64,000 bases of DNA from Eretmocerus hayati (Eukaryota; Arthropoda; Insecta; Hymenoptera; Aphelinidae), in assembly GCA_029851415.1 (NCBI GenBank), contig CM056742.1:110920246-110984245 (forward strand). The letters are read 5' to 3'. The position numbers and the translations under genes were made by a program. The notes under the pieces are model-generated. The model had not been told where the DNA came from and searched no databases. It saw only the letters and a program-made list of their open reading frames with translations. Of the stretch, positions 46,485 through 57,495 are shown piece by piece. Each line of letters begins with the position of its first letter. Position 1 is the first letter of the stretch.

Positions 46485-47217
46485 ACACTATAGCGAGACG
46501 GGCCCGCGCGGGTTATAGATATAGCAGTAGCCATACTTCCCCTCGCGCTCCCTCCCCTCGCGCGCCATTTCATCATCACCACGCTGCCGGCGGCAGACTT
46601 ACGTCGTGTTCGGTTGGATGAGCACGTGCCGTCGCTCGCTCAATTTTGCTCCGTTTTTGCCGCGCGTTTCCTCGTCGCCGCTACACAAAGTCACGGTACG
46701 CGCGTGCATATTAGACCTGGTGCAGTGGTCTCGCGACCGACCCTGTATTTAGCGGATTATTCGAGGAGCCCGGTGCAGCTTCCTGACCATACGAGGTCAA
46801 ATCGCCGACCGAGCCAAGCGTCTCATCAGCGACCGTCCCAAGGCCGACTTGCGTCTCGTGGCCATCCTGCGCCCAGTAGCCGACGTCGTCTTCAAGGACC
46901 AAATTCAACATTCTGTAAGTGCTAGCTCGAATTCTCTCTCTCTCTTTCTGTGGCCAGTAGAATGTATTCCTCTTCGTGCCCTCCCGACCTCGTGCTCGAG
47001 CTTGCGCAAGTACTCTCACGGTCTAATGACCTTTTGTAAATATCCTGTAAATATGTTTCGACTTCCTCTTCTTTATTTTCATTAAAGCTTCGGTGCTTAA
47101 CTTCATCACCTTGCTCTTATCATTTCGTGCTCCCTCTCAACATGCAAAATATAGAGTAAGTAACCCACAAAATTAAACCAGGCTCTGCCTGGATGTGCCT
47201 GAGTAAATCCAGTCACA
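46329..47217 (+). repeat. 5' LTR (889 bp)
   Basis: It starts TGTGACGGATGAG and ends CCAGTCACA; the first and last six bases are inverted repeats. It contains a (GA)n run at about 46448-46481, a GC-rich middle, splice-donor-like AAGGTAAGAG at about 46446 and TCTGTAAGTG at about 46912, and ATTAAA at 47081, which may be the polyadenylation signal when in the 3' copy. Confidence 0.95.
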
Positions 47218-47218
47218 T

Positions 47219-47229
47219 TGGCGCCCAAC
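47219..47229 (+). promoter_or_regulatory. Primer-binding site, tRNA-Lys type
   Basis: TGGCGCCCAAC, one base after the 5' LTR, is complementary to the 3' end of animal tRNA-Lys (…GTTGGGCGCCA). An 11-base match is also what Drosophila gypsy-type elements use to prime minus-strand cDNA. Confidence 0.88.
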
Positions 47230-48677
47230 TCGGTTCTATTTTTTTTTTGCATAATTGAGTACAATGCACACAAATTCGAGCACGTGGTAGTGTGTAATAG
47301 TGTGTGTAAGTTATGAGTGTGAGAGCATGGTGAGTCGAGTATGAAAAATCCAAGTGCGGTTGGATTTTCGGAGCAAATTTTCTGCACCGCGTGGTCTCGA
47401 CGGCCATTTTGCTTGGAAATTTTCGGAGCAAATAGAAGCTCAAAATTTTCGCGACTTTTCGACGCTTCGACAGGAGAGGCAAACAAGACCATATATGGTC
47501 ATAACCAACATCGCGCGATCGTCGCTCGCTCGCTAACGAGTTAAAGTTCTCTCTCACAAGCGCGAGAGAGATAGCGATATATAATATAATATTCAGTCAG
47601 AATATTTCGTGCGCGTGGCATAGTTCATTGTAAAATCACGCGATTTAAACTCGCCATGCAACAAGTGTGTGTATGAAACGTGCACTATGAAAGTGCACAG
47701 CGATGCAAGCGACAGCAATATATATAGATATAGTGATATAGCATTAGGCGTTTATAGCCGTCCCAGCGTCCCAATGCGTTCCGAAAACTCTTGCGCTCGA
47801 TTGAAATAATTCAAAAGCGATCGCTGATCAATGGACACCTAAAATTAATTGTTTATCAATAAATTTAGCAATTTTTAGTGCAATTTGAGTCAATTTTGAA
47901 GGTCTTTGACCAATATTTTCAATTCCGTTTGTAAAAATTCTGAAAATTTTTCTATTGAATTGAATAAATTTCTAATGACTCATGCCACTTGTGCATTGCA
48001 AATACGATTGTTGCTAACAATTCTATAAACAAATTCGAGTTTTTTGACAAATAATTGGTCTATTTCAATAGACCAAAGTGCAAACGACCACATATAGGTA
48101 ACATTGATCAGTCTCGTTTTGGACTTGAATATATAGATATACCAACACCCTTGAATAATATATATAGGTATACTGACGACTACATTAAGTCGAGCGCTGC
48201 GCTATAGAATAGGCGTGCGTATTTGGACCTTGTCCACATATATATAGGTATATAACGTGCGCGTAGCAAAATGAAAAATTGTTATTGTTAATTATTTAAA
48301 CAATTTACAGTAAAAATTGAATTTTCTCTGCAAATAACACCCGATGTTGGGGTAAACGAAGCCATTCAAAGTAAAATCAAAATTGTTTTTTGAATATTTT
48401 TGAAAATAGCTGTTTTTCACTTTTTTGACTTTTTATATCAGAATTCGACTGAGATAGCAACAGATATCATTAGAAGTCCAAGATTGCGATTGATCTAGCT
48501 GTTTCCAATAATTTTGCAATTAATTTAACAATAAATTTTGCAATAAACAAAATTTCAAAAATTCATTTTTCCGCTTTTTGCAACTTTTCGGATAAAATCC
48601 AATACTTTTCATGAATTTGACTTCACAGTCAATGAAATTGAATGAATTTTGAAAGTTTTGCAACATTTTTGAAAATC
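47230..48677 (+). other. Long untranslated leader of the LTR element
   Basis: About 1.4 kb of A/T-rich DNA before gag, with many short upstream frames and none convincing. One GGTC-N3-GACC palindrome (47901-47911) and the longer GGTC...GACC palindrome at 48057-48074 echo the array found after ORF3. Confidence 0.7.
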
Positions 48678-50753
48678 ATGGCGGAAGAAAACGAAACTCT
48701 TTTTGAATCAGAAGCATACTTGACCTGTTGGTTGACTAGTCTGAAACCAGATGAACAATTAGAGACAATTCGCAAACTTGAACTCCGAGAAGATGGGGAT
48801 GAAACCATCCGAATGGAAAGGCTTATGCGCTGCCTATTAGGTGATTATACCGAATCTGACTTCATTGAAAATGATGAATTCGACAATGATGAAGATTTAA
48901 AGCAATATAGGATAAGATTGCGTAGGGATTTAGTACAAACTGCCTATAAATCGGTTCGCGGAGACCACTACATCAATGAAGATAGCAACGTCAACGCAAT
49001 GGCAAGCGGAGGATTAACATCGTCATTAATACAAGAAGAAGAAAATGACATCTTTCCAACAATAGTCAGCGGATCGACGACAATTACAACAACATCAATG
49101 CCCATTTCGACATACACAGGCACAATGCCTCGGCAAACGATGACCCCTGCGACCTCGTTGGACAACAGGCCTATCACTAGTACCACAGGTAGTCCTACTG
49201 ACCTTGATTTAGTACCATACATCTGTGATGATGGTACTGTACAACATATACCAAGAATGGTCGCAAATCAACTGAAGCGGTTGAGCGCCGCGCAAAAACA
49301 AGTCGACGCATTACAATTAAATTGGACCAAGAAGAATCGCGAGCTAGAAGAATCACAAAAACGTGCGCAAGCAATTGAAGCTCAATTAATCGAAAAATCG
49401 CGCAATTTCGACACTCGCGAATTCGCAAATAGCACGCAAATGCCTGTAGGCCAAAGCACAGTTATACCAACGAGCGTGCCGAGGCTCGCAAGCGATGCGC
49501 CTCGAATAAGAAGTGTTAATCTTCAAGATACATACGATCTTCGGTATTTCAATCCAAATGAAGATCGAACTAGACAAGCTGACCAAACAGTCACTCAACC
49601 AATAAATTCAACCAACAATCTGCCCGCACCGCAAGCTGTGCACAGTGGTCTCAACGATACCTACGGAAGAAATAACTCAATTCGCAGCCAACCTGTCGAC
49701 ATTGGAAAAATAGTACGTCAATGGAAATTGACTTTTTCTGGAGATTTAAAAGATGGCAGCATAGAAGAATTTCTACAACGAGTTGATGAATGTAAGACCC
49801 TATCTAGTATTGCGGATGAAGACCTCATGAACGCCCTGACCGAATTACTCACCGGCCCAGCTTTGCGATGGTTTAGACAATCGCGGTCCAAATGGACAAA
49901 TTGGGCAGCATTCAAAACAGATGCTCGAATATGTTTTGGTCGAGATAAACACTTTTAGCAACGACTCATCCGCGAAGCAGAGTCTCGTACGCAAGGGAAA
50001 GAAGAGCGTGCAAGAGACTACATTGTTTGTCTTTTAACAATACTTGACAAATTTGATACACCATGGAGCGATGACCAACAACTTGAACTTTTATATCGCA
50101 ATTTGCATCCCACAATTCAACAATGGGTCCCTCGCGATAAAGTCAAAACGGTCGACGACCTCTTCACGCTTACTCGAGAAGCAGAGCATATTCGAGATAG
50201 CAATAAATTTTATCGTCCACCCCCCAATCCTGATCAGTGTCTCTTGCCTGAGCTGGCATATAAACCACCCGAGACGAAAAAATCAGACGACAATAAATCT
50301 CAACCTAACCTAGCAGCAACCTCGGTTGAACCACTGGTTGAGACAACAAAATTAATTAAAGATTTAATTCAAAAAGAATTAAAATCACTGACACTGCCTG
50401 CTGCGCCCGCAGCGCCCAGGCAAAATCAAAACACAAATGCGCCAACTTCGATTGCGCAAATGACAGATGCAGTGGCAAAAATAATTGATGAAAAATTCAA
50501 ATCATTAAAATTGCAAAATACAAATACGTCTGCAAATAAACCTGCATCCAATCAACAACGAAATAATTCGAATAATGACAAACCCAGAATTAATACGGTC
50601 CCTAGACCTAAACCGGTCATTAAAAGCGACCACAATAAGGACAAAGAACCCGGTCCTGGTCCGAAAAGTAGATTCTGCTGGAACTGCTCTTGGCCTGGAT
50701 ACACGAAAAATGACTGTCCTGAATGTCAAAAAAAAGGAGGAGGAGGCGACTAG
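48678..50753 (+). CDS. gag: Gag of the LTR element, interrupted by one TAG
   Basis: An upstream ATG at 48642 is in frame, but the ATG at 48678 (ATCATGG, A at -3 and G at +4) has the better start context. The N-terminal third is acidic. A heptad-like stretch around LKRLSAAQKQVDALQLNW may be a coiled coil. The capsid domain has WKLTFSGDLKDGSIEEFLQR, LLTGPALRWFRQSRSKW and, after the stop, REAESRTQGKEERARDYI. TAG at 49956-49958 cuts the domain, and the same frame then runs to 50753. The nucleocapsid knuckle reads CWNCSWPGYTKNDC, with Tyr where His is expected. The reading ends in GGGGD. It would form the particle shell. Confidence 0.85.
50727..50738 (+). promoter_or_regulatory. Probable -1 ribosomal frameshift site
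   Basis: Eight A residues (50728-50735) in the gag phase CAA AAA AAA GGA give the slippery heptamer A AAA AAA. Pol is open in the -1 frame from 50723, and gag stops at 50753, so the overlap is about 30 bases. Slippage here would fuse Gag and Pol as in many Ty3/gypsy elements and retroviruses. Confidence 0.75.
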
Positions 50754-53700
50754 GTAAGGCCTCTACCGCCTCTCTAGAGGATATGGCCTCTGGTAATGGG
50801 TTGGTCAGTGACCAACAGCCAGCCACCAAACCAGGACTATATTCCACGGACTCTCCAAGTCCATCAACTGATTGTGACAATGAAAAACCACTTGGCGATC
50901 ATCCTCGCTGGTGGCTCAAAACAAATTTAGGAAACGCCTGTGTTCGCGCTTTATACGACACTGGCGCATCTCGAACAGCTGTTGGACCAATCGGTCTACA
51001 ATAAGCTGCTGCAATTGGAGCTCGTGTGTCGCCCTATCGAGGCCCACACTGCCGTTTAGCAACTGGTGAATTAGCGCGACCGGTAGCGCAAACCAAATTG
51101 CCAATTGAGGTTGCCGGGGTAAAGAAAGACATTGCAATGTTCATTTATGAAAAATTGGCCTGTGACCTAATTTTGGGAGCAGACTTCGCATATTCTTTCA
51201 ATGCAATCCTTGTTCCTGAAGAAAGTACCATGACAGTGAAAGGCGAGAAGGGCCCATCAGACCCTTTTACTGTTGAGTTTGCTACTCAGGGCGATTTAAA
51301 TACAGCCAACCTCGCATCAGTCGGCATTGAAGATCTCACTGATAAGCAGCGCAAATTGTTAGATGACGTGTTAGACCGAAATATAGTAGTACATGGTCCA
51401 AGTATTGGTTGCACGGACCGGATTGAACATGAGATCGTCGTCGAGTCATGTCGACCGATCAAACAAAAATATTACCCCGTATCCAAACGGATCGAGGACG
51501 AAATGCATGATCAAGTCCGGAAAATGCTCGATTTGGGAGTAATCAGAAAATCGACGAGCGCATGGTCTAGCCCCGTAGTAATGGTTAGGAAATCGAATGG
51601 CGAATATCGCTTTTGTGTTGACTACAGAAAATTGAATAATGTGTCACGCAAAAATGCATATCCTATACCGCTAATGGATGCAATTCTACGGAAGCTTCAA
51701 AATGCTAAATATATCAGCACTATAGACATGAGCTCCGCATACTGGTCTATTCCACTTAAAAAAGGCTCAGAACAATTTACGGCATTTACAGTCCCAGGAT
51801 TAGGTTTGTTCGAATTCACAAAATTACCGTATGGGGTCTGTAATGGTCCCGCGACCTACCAGGCCCTAATGGACGATTTAATCGGTCCTGAATTAGAGCC
51901 ATTCGCGTTCAGCTATTTAGACGACATCATAATAGTAACTGAGACGTTTGAAAAACACCTTGAAGTACTCGAGCTAATCTTAAAGAAAATCAAAGATGCC
52001 GGTCTAACAATTAATCGTGAAAAAAGTCACTTTTGCAAGGACGAAGTTAGGTACCTCGGAGTCCTAGTCAATCGGGATGGCTTTCGACCAGATCCAGAGA
52101 AGATCAAGCCAATTGTAGAATTTCCAGCCCCGAAGACTTTGAAAAAATTGCAACGCTTCTTAGGCATGGCGTCGTGGTATAGAAAATTCTTAAACGATTT
52201 CGCCACGATTGCCGAACCGCTCACTCGCCTAACTAAGAAGGGGACGCCTTTCTTATGGACAGATGAGCAACAAAATGCCTTTGAGCAAATAAAAATCATG
52301 CTTGCAACGGCTCCAGTCTTGAATCGGCCTGATCACAATCTCGAATTTCAAATCCAGACCGATGCATCGAATACGGGCCTTGGAGCTCTGCTTGTTCAAA
52401 TAGTAGATGGTGAAGAGCGCCCTCTAGAATTTGCTAGCAGAGTACTCACGCCCCAAGAAAAGAATTTCTCTTGTACAGAACGAGAATGCCTGGCTCTTTT
52501 ATGGGCAATAAGAAAATTTCGGCCTTACATTGAGGGATACCCATTCAAGGTAATAACTGACCACAGTAGTCTACGTTGGTTATTCAATCTACGGAATCCC
52601 ACAGGACGCCTAGCCCGCTGGGCACTTGAATTACAAAGCCATGACTTCACTATACAACATCGACCAGGAAATAAAAATATCGTACCAGACTGTTTATCTA
52701 GGATGTACGAAGACGAAGAAATGCTCGAGACACCTGGTCTAGCGACCATTAGTGTAGAAAAATCCACGCAAGATGCGTGGTACATTGAGAAATTCAACGA
52801 GGTCCAAAGTCGACCAAAAGAATTCCCAAATTGGAAAATCGTCGGTGAAAATCTTTACCATTATAAGCCCGACGACGTACTTGACGATCTTGGTATTGAC
52901 AACGATGCGTGGAAATTAGTAGTACCGCAAGAAAATCGTTTACAAATCCTAAGAGAGTGCCATGAAGAAGTAACAGCAGGCCACTTTGGTCGATTTAAAA
53001 CACATCAACGTGTTATACTCCATTACTTCTGGCCAAATTTATACCACGACGTGGCAAACTTTGTGAGAAAATGCACAATTTGCCAGCAATGCAAAGTGCA
53101 ACAACTTGCACCAGCCGGCCTCATGGGCAAACGGTCAATCACACGACCATGGCAAGTTGTAGCAGCCGACACTTGCGTGTTTCCTCGCAGTGTTCATGGC
53201 AATGAATATATGATAGTCTTTATTGACTTATTTTCAAAATGGATGGAATGTGTACCAGTTCGCAAAGCAAATGCACTGACTGTGCGTAAAGCTCTGGACA
53301 CCAAAATAATTCTCCGTTTTGGTACTCCTGAAACTTTCCTGTCCGACAACGGACCAGAGTACTCAAACAAAGTAATAGACAAGTTCTTGCAGGAGCGTGG
53401 GATTGTACATATGACTATACCACCTTACGCCGCTCATTGCAATCCAGCAGAACGAATAATAAGAACAATCAAAACGTCCATTATTGCATACTTAGAGGAC
53501 AAACATAGTCGCTGGGACGAACACGTGACCGAACTCCAGTTCGCTTACAATACAAGCGTCCAGCACTCGACTCATCTCAGTCCAGCTTTTATGAATTATG
53601 GACGTAACCCAGTTCCACCGAAAAACTTCAAACGTCAACAAGAACTCGCGTCTGCTGAAAAAGAGCTAGTGCAAGCAATAAGTAACTGGCAAGCACACAT

Positions 53701-54382
53701 GCTAAAATTGCCTGACTTACATACGGTCGCAATGACCAACTCGCAAAAAGCTCACGAGCATCAAGCTCAATACTACAATAAAAAACGACGTGATGTTCAG
53801 TACGCAATAGGAGATGCTGTTTGGAAACGTAACAGAGTCCTATCATCACAAGCTCAGGGTATCACAGGCAAACTTGCACCCAAATTCGACGGCAAATTCA
53901 CTATCATGGCTCGACTTGGTTCAAATGTTTACGAACTGGCCGATGAATCGGGCCAAAGCATCGGAAAAGTGCATGTCCAAGACCTCAAACCCTATATCGA
54001 CGGCGAAGAGCCCCCAATCGAACTTGAAACCGAACAATCAATAATCGCCCCTTTAGACGACGATTCGTTCGACCAAGGTCCATGTCGGGTACTCAGATCC
54101 GCAAAAAATGTTGCGCAAAAAGCAGATACTCCGAAATTAACCAAAACACGGGGGCGACCGCGAAAAACAAAAATCGTAGTTACTAGAAAACGCGTAAAAT
54201 TCGCGCCCTCAATCAGGCATGAATCGAATGACCATATAGTCAAAGTGACTCCGCCAAATGCGACCGACGCGGTGCCAAAACGACCGCGCGGCCGACCAAA
54301 AGGATCGACAAAAAAGAAGATCTTGAATGCGTCAAATGTATCCCCTATGCGCACTAGATCTAGTAGTCGCTTGACAAAATAG
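50736..54382 (+). CDS. pol: Pol polyprotein of the LTR element, interrupted by one TAA
   Basis: Protease: DTGASRT (50957 onward) and LACDLILGADFAYSF, with a TAA at 51002-51004 between them. RT: YRFCVDYRKLNNVSRKNAYP, STIDMSSAYWSIPL, FTKLPYGVCNGPATYQ and YLDD at 51914-51925. RNase H: IQTDASNTGLGALL, TERECLALLW, VITDHSSLRWL and PDCLSRM. Integrase: HEEVTAGHFG ... CTICQQC, catalytic Asp 53168, Asp 53345 and Glu 53450, then a GPY/F-type module (LAPKFDGKFTIMARLG). A 130-residue basic tail follows with two AT-hooks, RGRPRK (54149) and RGRPKGS (54287). No own start is needed if made by frameshifting. Everything but the single TAA is intact. Confidence 0.93.
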
Positions 54383-54434
54383 TGATTCTATTTTCCAACT
54401 TACACTATTTTGTCGTAGAACTCTTGTAGAAAAA

Positions 54435-54452
54435 ACTCTTTTTTCTTTGTAG
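54435..54452 (+). promoter_or_regulatory. Possible splice acceptor before ORF3
   Basis: ACTCTTTTTTCTTTGTAG is a polypyrimidine tract ending in AG, 62 bases before the ORF3 ATG. With donor-like GTAAG sites in the 5' LTR, it suggests that ORF3 is expressed from a spliced RNA, as env is in retroviruses and gypsy. Confidence 0.5.
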
Positions 54453-54514
54453 TGGACGTCTGTCCGTAGAAAAAAGAAATATAGGGAAACAACCTAGAAA
54501 ATTTGTTCCACGAA

Positions 54515-55222
54515 ATGGATTTTCTCAACGACAGCAGCGAGGCTACCGAAAAAACACCAGAAGAGATAAGAGAGGCAGTGGAGCAAATGCGCCTATTCAA
54601 TGAAGAATGGCAGAAACAGCTGGCCGAAGAAGAGGCTGAAGTGGCACGATTATCTGCCGCAACAGCAAACACCCCCTCTGATGGTAATGTCGACGCCGAC
54701 AATGAAGAGGATGAAGCCAGGATCCTCATGGGTCGAATAGACGACCATATATTAAAAACGGAACATCAGAGAATAGACACAGACGATTTGATAGCGGAAT
54801 GCTTCGCATTCCAGGAGAAATACGGAAAGGCCAGCGTTGACCTTTTCGGTCAAATAAGAATCGAGCACATCGAAGACACCATGGAGAACTTGGCCATGAT
54901 TGATGAGGCTCAGCGAAACAGAGAACGCCGCCGCGAAGCTCGTCGCAGAGAAGAGGAAAAGAAAAGGCACGAGGCGGAAGAGTTAAGACAACTTGAAATA
55001 GAGGCCAAATGTGCCAAAATTCGGGCGATCCAACTCCAGCGTCAGCTCGACCAAAAGAAAAATATGCAGCACTTCAAAGAAATAGAAGAGGGTCGAAGTC
55101 GTCGCAGAGAAGCCTCTGGAAAAAAGGCTCTCTACGACGTCCCTAGATGCCCGATCTGCAAGTGCCAGGGGTCAAATGACCCAAAAGATTGTCCATTTGC
55201 GGACAGACACGACAAGCAGTAG
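54515..55222 (+). CDS. ORF3: coiled-coil protein with a C-terminal Cys/His motif
   Basis: ATG at 54515 (ACGAAATGG) opens 235 intact codons after pol, in the position of env. It has no signal peptide, furin site or membrane segment, so it is not an envelope. The N-terminal half is acidic (EEEAEVARLSAATA, NEEDEARI). The middle (about residues 125-195) is very rich in Arg, Glu and Lys (RNRERRREARRREEEKKRHE) and should form a long coiled coil. The C-terminus reads CPICKCQGSNDPKDC, then PFADRH, a C-x2-C-x10-C-x5-H arrangement that may bind zinc and nucleic acid. It is unlike any family that I recognise. Being free of stops while gag and pol each have one suggests it matters to the element. Confidence 0.82.
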   Translation: MDFLNDSSEATEKTPEEIREAVEQMRLFNEEWQKQLAEEEAEVARLSAATANTPSDGNVDADNEEDEARILMGRIDDHILKTEHQRIDTDDLIAECFAFQEKYGKASVDLFGQIRIEHIEDTMENLAMIDEAQRNRERRREARRREEEKKRHEAEELRQLEIEAKCAKIRAIQLQRQLDQKKNMQHFKEIEEGRSRRREASGKKALYDVPRCPICKCQGSNDPKDCPFADRHDKQ

Positions 55223-55646
55223 GTCTTAGACCGAAGAGTGGGTCGACGACCGAAGATACGTGGTCTCCGACCGATCAGTAATTTAATAATTTTCCGTTTT
55301 CTTTTGCGTTGGTCTATGACCACTCAGTTTATATTCTTTCCCTTTTTAAGGTCAATTGACCAAATTTTTATAGTAGTAATACTAAGGTCTACGACCTAAC
55401 ATCTTAAAAATAGTAAAAATCCTATTGATACTTTTCGAATTTTCATTTCATTCCGGTCATACGACCAAATTTTCGATTGTCTAGGTTAGAAAAAACTTAC
55501 ACGGTCAATGACCATTGAATTGTTTCTAAAATTAATGTTTATTTTTTGATAGTTCGTACTTACCTGTCAAATGACAACTTTTTTAATATTTTTGATTTCT
55601 TTTGTGCCAAAGAACAAATCATGTTCGATTATGTAGGTCTATGACC
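55222..55646 (+). promoter_or_regulatory. Array of GGTC-N3/4-GACC palindromes
   Basis: Exact GGTC-N3-GACC copies start at 55222, 55241, 55262, 55311, 55386, 55503 and 55636, and GGTC-N4-GACC copies at 55350 and 55455. Eight fixed bases make about 0.007 chance copies expected in this length. The 55503 copy, GGTCAATGACC, is an inverted GGTCA pair with a one-base gap, the form bound by the ecdysone receptor complex. The array starts right after the ORF3 stop and lies between A/T-rich spacers. Confidence 0.85.
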
Positions 55647-56224
55647 AAACAATCATGTGACAAAATAGTCAATCAGTATTTTATTTTTATAGATTCGAGC
55701 ACTATTCATGTAAAAAGTATGGATTGAGCGATGTATGGTGTGATTTGAATGCACGAGGCGTGAATATGGACAAATGTCCTAAGTATGATCTGTGTACTGT
55801 GTACAATGTATGTTCAGAGTGCTGTATGCAATGAACGATGAGTATACTGTATGCCTAGTATGATACAATAGTGACGGTCAATTCAAGAGACCAAGTGATT
55901 CAGTGAAACCAAAAGTGATTTTCTCTGTGGCACACATGTGCAGAACAGTGCAGTCAAAGACGCTCTCCAGTGATCTATGACCTAAAATCTATATGAATAG
56001 TTGCCAATAGAGTGTATGTGATGTATGATATCCCCACCGTTTTTGAGGAATTACATCTACATTTTGTAAAATTCAACCTTTTATTTCAGAGACCCAAACA
56101 TGATGCAATCATTGCAATTTCCATCCCAATTTCATGACTACAATGGTCAATTTTTCAGTTTATTTGGCCCAGATTCAGAGAGGGTAGGCTTCGAGCTGGT
56201 ACGCCAGTCGGCTACCCAGCGTCT
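55647..56224 (+). other. 3' untranslated part of the LTR element
   Basis: A/T-rich sequence with repeated GTATG/TGTATG words around 55720-55870 and one looser GGTC...GACC pair at 55877-55894. No reading frame of note. Confidence 0.6.
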
Positions 56225-56234
56225 GGGGGAGGGG
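56225..56234 (+). promoter_or_regulatory. Polypurine tract
   Basis: GGGGGAGGGG ends directly at the 3' LTR. It is the expected primer for plus-strand DNA synthesis. Confidence 0.88.
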
Positions 56235-57111
56235 TGTGACGGATGAGTAATATCCGTCCTGCCTCTCTCCTGGGCCAAGTAATACAATTTATAATCTAAT
56301 CACAAAGTTATTGTTTCAGCAAGAGCCGAGCGAAGGAGAGGACATTTTTAAGGTAAGAGAGAGAGAAAGAGAGAAAGCACACTATAGCGAGACGGGCCCG
56401 CGCGGGTTATAGATATAGCAGTAGCCATACTTCCCCTCGCGCTCCCTCCCCTCGCGCGCCATTTCATCATCACCACGCTGCCGGCGGCAGACTTACGTCG
56501 TGTTCGGTTGGATGAGCACGTGCCGTCGCTCGCTCAATTTTGCTCCGTTTTTGCCGCGCGTTTCCTCGTCGCCGCTACACAAAGTCACGGTACGCGCGTG
56601 CATATTAGACCTGGTGCAGTGGTCTCGCGACCGACCCTGTATTTAGCGGATTATTCGAGGAGCCCGGTGCAGCTTCCTGACCATACGAGGTCAAATCGCC
56701 GACCGAGCCAAGCGTCTCATCAGCGACCGTCCCAAGGCCGACTTGCGTCTCGTGGCCATCCTGCGCCCAGTAGCCGACGTCGTCTTCAAGGACCAAATTC
56801 AACATTCTGTAAGTGCTAGCTCGAATTCTCTCTCTCTCTTTCTGTGGCCAGTAGAATGTATTCCTCTTCGTGCCCTCCCGACCTCGTGCTCGAGCTTGCG
56901 CAAGTACTCTCACGGTCTAATGACCTTTTGTAAATATCCTGTAAATATGTTTCGACTTCCTCTTCTTTATTTTCATTAAAGCTTCGGTGCTTAACTTCAT
57001 CACCTTGCTCTTATCATTTCGTGCTCCCTCTCAACATGCAAAATATAGAGTAAGTAACCCACAAAATTAAACCAGGCTCTGCCTGGATGTGCCTGAGTAA
57101 ATCCAGTCACA
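56235..57111 (+). repeat. 3' LTR (877 bp)
   Basis: Same sequence as the 5' LTR except for the GA run, which is 12 bp shorter and has AA interruptions. The 103-codon frame inside is identical in the two LTRs (46614-46925 and 56508-56819), which supports a recent insertion. Confidence 0.95.
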
Positions 57112-57276
57112 CATGCAGCACAATCACAAATTTACATCAAGCCTAATAACCGTAACACTACCTGACACTACACCACAGCTCACGCTGTTACACCCAGCTA
57201 GATGCCGGGAACCGCACTAACAAGCAATCCACGGCGATCACACGGTAAACACGGCCCAGCAAACTACAAGGTTCCT

Positions 57277-57495
57277 GAAGTATTCTTGAGGGATTCTTGA
57301 CTCATCAATCTTTAGGTATTCTTCAGGGATTCTTAAATGCGCCACCGAAAGTCATTCTTGAGGGATTTTCGATAGGTTTGCGAGACGCTCTTGGCGCGTT
57401 CTCGAGGCGTTCTCGGGACGCTCGTATGGGGCACTCCTTTTGCGTTCTTGAGACGTTCTTGAGGTATTCTCGACGTATTCTTACAAGAATGTTTC
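57277..57495. repeat. Degenerate short tandem repeat around TATTCTTGAGG
   Basis: The word (G)TATTCTTGAGG(G) and variants (GCGTTCTCGAGG, ACGTTCTTGAGG) recur at 10-20-base spacing over about 220 bases. The period is irregular, so it looks like an old minisatellite. Confidence 0.65.

Larger units (their letters stand above)
46329..57111 (+). mobile_element. Young Ty3/gypsy LTR retrotransposon with an extra ORF, 10.8 kb
   Basis: Direct LTRs (46329-47217 and 56235-57111) begin TGTGAC and end GTCACA and are flanked by the 4-bp duplication CATG (46325-46328, 57112-57115). Inside are a tRNA-Lys-type primer site, a 1.4-kb leader, gag, pol (protease, RT, RNase H, integrase), a third ORF and a polypurine tract. 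Domain order with integrase last makes it Ty3/gypsy. The LTRs differ, as far as I can see, only in a GA run, so insertion was recent. One stop in gag and one in pol are the only coding breaks. Confidence 0.95.

Noticed and set aside
46614..46925. 103-codon frame inside the LTR, identical in the second LTR (56508-56819)
   Set aside because: Its identity only reflects LTR duplication. It overlaps regulatory sequence, and the composition (Arg/Ser-rich, GC-rich) is that of chance open frames.
47106..47557. Minus-strand frames of 114 and 128 codons in the LTR element leader
   Set aside because: Antisense to the leader, overlapping each other in different frames and without any domain.
54503..54514. 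ORF3 starting four codons upstream
   Set aside because: The codon there is TTG. The first ATG, at 54515, has a good context and is the likely start.
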